Part shown: positions 58,234 through 64,000 of the stretch, one piece after another
Layout of the letters: each line of letters begins with the position of its first letter
How positions within the stretch are numbered: the stretch's first letter is position 1
Assembly (NCBI RefSeq): GCF_008801815.1
Contig: NZ_VZOX01000013.1
From: Edwardsiella anguillarum
Lineage (GTDB): Bacteria; Pseudomonadota; Gammaproteobacteria; Enterobacterales; Enterobacteriaceae
Length of the DNA: 64,000 nucleotides
Direction: 5' to 3' (one strand)
The notes under the pieces: generated by a model
Told to the model about the DNA's origin: nothing
Seen by the model: only the letters and a program-made list of their open reading frames with translations
Database searches by the model: none
Position numbers and translations under genes: made by a program

Positions 58234-59862
58234 ATGATGCTTTTTTCACCTATCACGATGAAACGCTATCGTTTGTATCGTGCCCTACTGGCTATCACCA
58301 TCGGCGCACTCGTCTGTATCGTTTCCCTCGCCAGCCGCTATCAGCAGGAGCTGGCAACGGTGCAGCAGATGCAACGCAACGCCGCCGCGATTGCCATTAC
58401 GCAGTTGGAAAGGATCCTATCCCGCGCCGAAGCCGTCAGTAAAAATAATATCGACTGGGTAAATCAGCGCTGCGAAGAAATCAGTCCGCACCTGACCAGC
58501 ATGGCGATACACCTGGAAACGATCCGCGCCGTGTTGCTGGTGAAGGATGGCATAGTGACCTGCTCCAATCTGATCAATCAGCCGATCAAGTCGCTGCGGG
58601 CCATTTACCCCGAGATGCTATCGGCCAAAGATACGCTGGTTCTGCGGGCGGCGCGCTTGCTTAACCGCGGCAGCCCTATCCTGCTGTTCTGGCGACCGGA
58701 TCAGGCCAGTCCTACCAGCGGCATGGTGTATATTTTTAATATTGCCACCCTCTCCGCCTTTATCCTGGCGCCGCGTCCGCCCTATGTCGACTATATGGCC
58801 CTGAATGTGGCCGGCCACACGCTGCGCTTCAACGATACGCGGATACGGACGCCGACCGACGCCGCGGATGCCGAGACGCCGCCGCGCCTGGAGCTGCACT
58901 CTAGTCGCTACCCGTTCTCGATCTCGCTGTTCTCCCCCGCCGCGCGCGATCTGGCGCTGCAGCGCCTGCCGCGCCATATCCCATTGGCGCTGCTGCTGTT
59001 CCTGCTGGCATCGATCCTCACCTATCTGGCATCGGCCAATCGTATGAGCCTGGCTTATCCGATCGCTCAGGCGATCCGACGCCGTCAGTTTCAACTGTAC
59101 TGTCAGCCCATCATCCACACGGAAAGCGGCCGCTGCGAGGGGGTGGAGATCCTGCTGCGCTGGTATAATCCGCGCCATGGCTGGACCTCGCCGGAGATCT
59201 TCATTCCCCTGGCCGAGCAGAATGGGCTTATCGTTCCGCTGACTCGCTACCTGCTGGAAATGCTGGCGGCGCAGCGCCACCATTTTCCAAACGATCGCGA
59301 TTTTTACTTCAGTATTAACGTTGCGGCAGAGCATTTCGCCCACGGCAAACTGGCCCTGGATATCCAGAATCTGTGGCTGCGCCACCGGCCCCGACAGCGC
59401 CTGATGCTAGAGCTGACGGAGCGCACCCGCCTGTCCAGCCAGGACTACCCACAGCTGCATATCCTGCGTGAAATGGGGCTGTCCCTGGCGCTGGATGACT
59501 TTGGCACCGGTCACAGTTCGCTGAGCTACCTGCAGGATCTGCAGCCTGAAATGCTGAAAATCGATCGCGCCTTTTGCGCGACCATCGGCAGCGACGCGAT
59601 TAATGCCAGGGTCTTAGATCTGATGATCGATCTGGCGCACCAGCTACGGCTACGCCTGGTCATGGAGGGCGTCGAACAGCCGCAGCAGGCCGACTATCTG
59701 CACCAGCGACAGGTTTACGCCATGCAGGGATATCTCTTCGCCCGGCCGATGCCGCTGCGGGATTTCCCAGACTGGCATGCCCACTACCAGCGGCGGTGCG
59801 ACGATTCGACGCAGGCGGCGCACGGCGCGGGAGAGTACGCCCGCGCCCCGGCACAAACTTAG
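58234..59862 (+). CDS. pdeD: CSS-motif EAL phosphodiesterase (PdeD/YoaD-like)
   Basis: 542 residues with the ATG at 58234 (AAGGG upstream). It begins with a membrane helix (LLAITIGALVCIVSLAS), has a periplasmic CSS part (the CSN Cys near residue 105), a second helix (ALLLFLLASILTYLASA), then an EAL domain. Catalytic parts: EGVEILLRW in place of E-A-L, FSINVAAEHF, LELTERT and DDFGTGHSSLSYL, all of which look active. It cuts cyclic di-GMP to pGpG. E. coli yoaD (pdeD) neighbours yoaE the same way. Its end overlaps the converging yoaE by four bases. Confidence 0.85.
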   Translation: MMLFSPITMKRYRLYRALLAITIGALVCIVSLASRYQQELATVQQMQRNAAAIAITQLERILSRAEAVSKNNIDWVNQRCEEISPHLTSMAIHLETIRAVLLVKDGIVTCSNLINQPIKSLRAIYPEMLSAKDTLVLRAARLLNRGSPILLFWRPDQASPTSGMVYIFNIATLSAFILAPRPPYVDYMALNVAGHTLRFNDTRIRTPTDAADAETPPRLELHSSRYPFSISLFSPAARDLALQRLPRHIPLALLLFLLASILTYLASANRMSLAYPIAQAIRRRQFQLYCQPIIHTESGRCEGVEILLRWYNPRHGWTSPEIFIPLAEQNGLIVPLTRYLLEMLAAQRHHFPNDRDFYFSINVAAEHFAHGKLALDIQNLWLRHRPRQRLMLELTERTRLSSQDYPQLHILREMGLSLALDDFGTGHSSLSYLQDLQPEMLKIDRAFCATIGSDAINARVLDLMIDLAHQLRLRLVMEGVEQPQQADYLHQRQVYAMQGYLFARPMPLRDFPDWHAHYQRRCDDSTQAAHGAGEYARAPAQT

Positions 59863-61418
59863 ACGGACGGATCCGGCGCGCAGCCGACGCGCTCTACCTG
59901 AACCCGTTCGATGCGGTACTCTTCGACCTCGACGACGGTAAAGCGCAGGCCGTTCAGCGTCAGCGCCGCCCCCACCGCCGGCATCCGGTCAAAATGCGCC
60001 AGCAGCAGCCCGGCCAGCGAGGCATATTGCGTACCGCTGCCCAGCACCAGCCCGTGAACGTCCAGCGTCTGCTCTAGGGTGTGCAGATCGGTGCTGCCTT
60101 TGACCAACCACCCCGGCTCATTGCTCACGATATCCGGCGTCTCGTCCTCATCCGGGAACTCACCGGCGATGGCCTCCAGCACATCCAGCGGCGTCACCAG
60201 CCCTTGAACGACGCCAAATTCATCGCTGACCATCACCAGCCGCCCCTTCGCCTGACGCAGCACATCCAGCACGTTGATCACGTCCAGGCTCTCGAGTACA
60301 ACGATCGGCGTATGCTGGGCCGCAAACTCGGCCAGCGGCGTATTCTGCTTCAGCGCCATCAGCAGATCTTTCGCCCGCACCACGCCCAGCAGGTGATCCA
60401 ACGATCCCTCGCACACCGGGAACAGGCTGTGCGGCGTCTCCATCAGCTGGCGACGGATCTCATCCGCCGGCTGGCGGCAGTCGATCCACGAGATTTCATT
60501 ACGCGGCGTCATGATCGTACGCAGCGAGCGCGAGGCCAGGGTGAGCACCCCGCTAATCATATAGCGCTCCTCGGCGGCAAAGGCGCCCGCTGCGCCCGGC
60601 ACCAGCGCCACATCCGCCTGCGCCGCCGCGCCTTCCCCGCGACCGTCGCCCATCAGGCGCATAATGGCCTCGGCGGTGCGCTGGCGCATCGGCCTGCGCT
60701 GCTCATGGCGCAGATAATTCCGCCGGGCTATCTGGTTGAACATTTCGATCAGGATCGAGAAGCCAATCGCCGCATACAGGTATCCTTTGGGAATATGCAG
60801 ACCAAAGCCTTCGGCCATCAGCCCCAGCCCGATCATCAGCAGAAAGCTCAGGCACAGCACCACCACGGTGGGATGAGCGTTAACGAAACGCGTCAGCCTC
60901 TTCGAGGCCAGCAGCATGATCGCCATCGCGATCACCACCGCCAGCATCATCACCGCCAGGTGCTCGACCATCCCGACCGCCGTGATCACCGCATCCAGTG
61001 AAAACACGGCGTCGAGAATGACGATCTGCGCCACCACCGACCAAAAGCTGGCATAGCCTTTATGGCTGACCTCGTGCACCCGCCCTTCTAGGCGTTCATG
61101 CAGCTCCATGGTGGCCTTAAACAGCAGGAACAAGCCCCCCAGCAGCAGGATCATATCGCGCCCGGAGAAGGTAAACATGGCGATACTGAACAGCGGGCGG
61201 GTCAGCGTCACCATCCATGAGATCAGCGATAGCAGCGCCAGGCGCATGATCAGCGCCAAGCCGAGCCCAATCAGCCGGGCCTGGTCACGCTGCTGCGGTG
61301 GCACCTTATCGGCCAGAATGGCGACAAACACCAGGTTATCGATGCCCAGGACAATTTCCAGCACCACCAGCGTCAGCAGGCCGGCCCAGATAGAGGGATC
61401 CAGTAACAGTTCCATCAT
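59859..61418 (-). CDS. yoaE: TerC-type membrane protein with CBS and CorC domains (YoaE)
   Basis: 519 residues, near E. coli YoaE (518). Seven helices of the TerC family: VVLEIVLGIDNLVFVAILADKVPP with the acidic transport residues, FSLDAVITAVGMVEHL, and GLHIPKGYLYAAIGFSILIEMFNQ. Two CBS motifs follow (TIMTPRNEISWIDC, VVLESLDVINVLDVL), then a transporter-associated CorC domain (EEYRIERVQVERV). Thought to move metal ions, but the substrate is not fixed. It diverges from manX as in E. coli. Confidence 0.9.
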   Translation of the reverse strand: MMELLLDPSIWAGLLTLVVLEIVLGIDNLVFVAILADKVPPQQRDQARLIGLGLALIMRLALLSLISWMVTLTRPLFSIAMFTFSGRDMILLLGGLFLLFKATMELHERLEGRVHEVSHKGYASFWSVVAQIVILDAVFSLDAVITAVGMVEHLAVMMLAVVIAMAIMLLASKRLTRFVNAHPTVVVLCLSFLLMIGLGLMAEGFGLHIPKGYLYAAIGFSILIEMFNQIARRNYLRHEQRRPMRQRTAEAIMRLMGDGRGEGAAAQADVALVPGAAGAFAAEERYMISGVLTLASRSLRTIMTPRNEISWIDCRQPADEIRRQLMETPHSLFPVCEGSLDHLLGVVRAKDLLMALKQNTPLAEFAAQHTPIVVLESLDVINVLDVLRQAKGRLVMVSDEFGVVQGLVTPLDVLEAIAGEFPDEDETPDIVSNEPGWLVKGSTDLHTLEQTLDVHGLVLGSGTQYASLAGLLLAHFDRMPAVGAALTLNGLRFTVVEVEEYRIERVQVERVGCAPDPSV

Positions 61419-62050
61419 GGGTTATCCTGCCCCCGTCAGCGCACCGGCGATCGGGCCGGATGACAACAGGCTGCAGCACAGGCGTAAAGCAGGCCAAGGC
61501 ATGCGCCGCGCGCCCCCTGCAGGAGTGGCAGAACATGGGCGACGCCCAGCGCGAAAAAAGGAATGGAAAGAAAGCGGGATGGTAAAACGGCGTCGGTGAC
61601 GATCCATAGGTCGGGTTGAACCCAATACTCCTCATATTAATCAGGCCGCCTACTGTAGCAAGAAATCCACAGAATAACCAAGGGGAAGCCCGGCAACATT
61701 CCTCTTTCATCCCGCGGCAAAATCGTAAAATCAAATGTACAAAAAAGCGCCATCACGGCTACATTTGTTCACGTCATGTACCAATTAACGATGGGCGTCA
61801 CATAAAAATTTTTTTTACTGACTAAAATAAATCCTGCTGAAACCGATTGCAGGCGATACCTGAATCGATTCATAAAACTAAGTGATTGATTTGGAATGGC
61901 TGAATCTTACGTCCGTAAGATCAAAGAAATTTCAGCGAGCAGTGACTCGACATGGATGTTTCGTTAAACAGTTCGTATCTTTAATTGCATACGGTACGCC
62001 GTGTTTATTTTACGGCGTGAAAGTATCAAGGAAAGCAGAGGAGGTAGCGA
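61419..62050 (+). promoter_or_regulatory. manX promoter and leader region
   Basis: 630 bases without a gene. AT-rich DNA at 61720-61890 should hold the man promoter, controlled in E. coli by Mlc and CRP; I do not claim exact sites. A leader hairpin ACGCCGT / ACGGCGT lies at 61996-62002 and 62012-62018, 33 bases before the manX start. Confidence 0.5.
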
Positions 62051-63016
62051 GTGAGTATTGCTATTATGATCGGTACTCACGGGGCCGCGGCGGAGCAGTT
62101 GCTAAAAACCGCCGAGATGTTGTTGGGCGAACAAAGTAACGTTGGCTTTATCGACTTCGTGCCCGGTGAGAATGCCGAGACCCTGATCGAAAAATACAGT
62201 CAGAAACTGGCGCAAATGGATACCGGCGAAGGGGTACTCTTCCTGGTGGACACCTGGGGCGGCAGCCCGTTCAACGCGGCCAGCCGGATCGTATTGGACA
62301 AAGAGCACTATGACGTGATCACCGGCGTCAACGTACCGATGCTGGTCGAAACCTTCATGGCCCGCGACGATAACCCTACGTTTGATGATCTGGTCGCCTT
62401 GGCCCTGGAAACCGGGCGTGAAGGCGTGCGCGCGCTGCGTGCCAAAGAGGAGGCCCCTGCTGCCAGCGCACCGAAAGCAGCTGCGCCGGTACAGGCGAAA
62501 CCTGCGGCGCCGCTGAACCCGGAGGATCACATGAAGATCGGCCTGGCGCGTATTGACGATCGTCTGATCCACGGCCAGGTTGCCACCCGCTGGACCAAGG
62601 AAACCGGCGTCTCCCGCATCATCGTCGTCAGTGATGAGGTCGCCAACGACCACGTTCGCTCTACCCTGCTTAAGCAGGTGGCGCCGCCGGGCGTGACCGC
62701 CCACGTCGTCGATGTAGCCAAGATGATCCGCGTCTACAATAACCCGAAATACGCCAACGATCGCGTGATGCTGCTGTTTACCAACCCGGCCGATGTCGAG
62801 CGTCTGGTGGAGAACGGCGTCAAGATCACCACGGTGAACATCGGTGGTATGGCATTCCGCCAGGGGAAAACCCAGGTCAATAATGCCGTCTCCGTCGATG
62901 AAACGGATATCGAGGCCTTCAAAAAGCTGGATGCCCGCGGCATTGAGCTGGAGGTTCGCAAGGTATCCAACGATCCGCGTCTGAAGATGATGGACCTTAT
63001 CAGTAAAATGAACTGA
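62051..63016 (+). CDS. manX: PTS mannose-type EIIAB (ManX)
   Basis: 321 residues from a GTG start (as in E. coli) after GGAGG. IIA domain (1-130): IAIMIGTHGAAAEQLL with His9 or His10 as phosphate site and FLVDTWGGSPFNAASRI. Ala/Pro linker at 137-158. IIB domain: LARIDDRLIHGQVATRWTKE with the second phospho-His in IHGQ. It passes phosphate from HPr to mannose, glucose, glucosamine and related sugars during uptake. The following manY and, in E. coli, manZ form the channel. Confidence 0.95.
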   Translation: MSIAIMIGTHGAAAEQLLKTAEMLLGEQSNVGFIDFVPGENAETLIEKYSQKLAQMDTGEGVLFLVDTWGGSPFNAASRIVLDKEHYDVITGVNVPMLVETFMARDDNPTFDDLVALALETGREGVRALRAKEEAPAASAPKAAAPVQAKPAAPLNPEDHMKIGLARIDDRLIHGQVATRWTKETGVSRIIVVSDEVANDHVRSTLLKQVAPPGVTAHVVDVAKMIRVYNNPKYANDRVMLLFTNPADVERLVENGVKITTVNIGGMAFRQGKTQVNNAVSVDETDIEAFKKLDARGIELEVRKVSNDPRLKMMDLISKMN

Positions 63017-63072
63017 TATGCCGTAAGGCATTGATTTAACTAACTCAGCTCTTTGGTCAAAGGAGAAGTACA

Positions 63073-63873
63073 ATGGAGATTACCACTCTTCAGATTGTGC
63101 TGATATTTATCGTGGCATGTATTGCGGGGATGGGTTCTATCCTCGATGAGTTTCAGTTCCACCGTCCGCTGGTCGCCTGTACCCTGATCGGTATCGTACT
63201 CGGCGATATGAAGACCGGCATCATCATCGGGGGTACCCTGGAGATGATCGCCCTGGGCTGGATGAACATCGGCGCTGCCGTCGCACCCGATGCCGCCCTG
63301 GCCTCCATCATCTCGACCATCCTGGTCATCGCCGGTGGACAGAGCATCGGCGCCGGTATCGCGCTGGCGATCCCGCTGGCCGCCGCCGGTCAGGTGTTGA
63401 CCATCATCGTACGTACCATCACCGTAGGCTTCCAGCACGCGGCTGACGGCGCCGCTGAGCGTGGGGATCTGCGCGCCATCTCTTACCTGCACTGCTCCGC
63501 CCTGCTGCTGCAGGCAATGCGCATCGCCATCCCGGCCGTTATCGTTGCCGTCTCCGTCGGTACCGATGCCGTTCACTCCATGCTGAGCGCCATTCCTGAG
63601 GTCGTCACCACTGGTTTGGGTATCGCCGGCGGTATGATCGTCGTCGTCGGTTACGCCATGGTCATCAACATGATGCGTGCCGGCTACCTGATGCCGTTCT
63701 TCTACCTGGGCTTTGTCACCGCCGCGTTCACCAACTTCAACCTGGTTGCACTGGGTGTGTTGGGTCTGGTCATGGCCATCCTGTATATCCAGCTCAGCCC
63801 GAAATACAACAAGGCGCAGGTGGTACAGTCCGCTGCCAACGGCAATAACGATCTCGACAACGAACTGGACTAA
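63073..63873 (+). CDS. manY: PTS mannose-type EIIC (ManY)
   Basis: 266 residues, the normal length. Starts MEITTLQIVLIFIVACIAGMGSILDEFQFHRPLVACTLIG-type sequence; the GDMKTGIIIGGTLEMIALGWMNIGAAVAPDAALASI stretch is family-typical. Membrane subunit that makes the sugar channel with ManZ. Its stop codon (in CTAA) is the exact point of an IS5 insertion, so ManY is complete but manZ is separated from it. Confidence 0.95.
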   Translation: MEITTLQIVLIFIVACIAGMGSILDEFQFHRPLVACTLIGIVLGDMKTGIIIGGTLEMIALGWMNIGAAVAPDAALASIISTILVIAGGQSIGAGIALAIPLAAAGQVLTIIVRTITVGFQHAADGAAERGDLRAISYLHCSALLLQAMRIAIPAVIVAVSVGTDAVHSMLSAIPEVVTTGLGIAGGMIVVVGYAMVINMMRAGYLMPFFYLGFVTAAFTNFNLVALGVLGLVMAILYIQLSPKYNKAQVVQSAANGNNDLDNELD

Positions 63874-64000
63874 GGAAGGTGCGAATAAGCGGGGAAATTC
63901 TTCTCGGCTGACTCAGTCATTTCATTTCTTCATGTTTGAGCCGATTTTTTCTCCCGTAAATGCCTTGAATCAGCCTATTTAGACCGTTTCTTCGCCATTT
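63874..64000 (-). mobile_element. IS5 element (one end, runs off the window)
   Basis: Starts with the IS5 terminal repeat GGAAGGTGCGAATAAG directly after a CTAA target (IS5 favours C-T/A-A-G/A). The following 110 bases read as the 3' non-coding end of IS5, so its transposase points leftward and lies beyond 64000. The element replaces the place where manZ should begin, 10-15 bases after manY. Confidence 0.85.

Overview
The window is chromosomal DNA of an Enterobacterales bacterium. The right half keeps E. coli-like gene neighbourhoods (yniABC-ydjM-tcyP, kdgR-yebQ, ribE-mdtK-tRNA-Val, yoaD/yoaE-manXY). Together with the GC-rich backbone and the accessory content this suggests a genus such as Edwardsiella; that genus assignment is an inference, not something the sequence proves.

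Region 1 (1-13.5 kb) is one arm of a Rac-like prophage. It holds a cut-off helicase-like fragment, small phage genes, RecE and RecT, a free-standing copy of the RecE N-terminal domain, an excisionase and a tyrosine integrase. Two AT-rich cargo genes sit inside it. One is a 928-residue STAND NTPase with a nuclease-like N-terminus and a repeat-rich C-terminus (an Avs-type defence candidate), placed where a lambdoid immunity region would be expected. The other is a secreted DUF1028 protein with a beta/gamma-crystallin-like tail. An internally deleted IS256-family element lies next to the second.

Region 2 (14-25.3 kb) has a NUDIX gene, a decayed thiolase and then a seven-gene metabolic cluster: LysR regulator, DapA-type lyase, MmgE/PrpD protein, fumarate-type lyase, MetC-like PLP lyase, DcuC-type carrier and fumarase C. 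The combination suggests uptake and breakdown of a succinyl-substituted amino compound (C-N or C-S bond) to fumarate and then malate. The exact substrate cannot be read from the sequence.

Region 3 (25.4-36 kb) is accessory and partly eroded. It contains a large autotransporter whose signal peptide is out of frame at an A7 tract, a LuxR-type regulator, an IS3 remnant, and several small genes (RHH, VOC, ABM, DUF2767) separated by non-coding debris.

Region 4 (36-64 kb) is mostly backbone: uspF, an OrtT-like toxin, a PBP2 paralogue, a five-gene nickel/peptide-type ABC transporter, an amino-acid permease, emtA, yniABC, SOS-regulated ydjM, tcyP, kdgR, a YebQ-type exporter, ribE, mdtK, three identical tRNA-Val genes, a BOF protein, a CSS-EAL phosphodiesterase, yoaE and manXY. 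The man operon is broken after manY by an IS5 copy that runs off the right edge.
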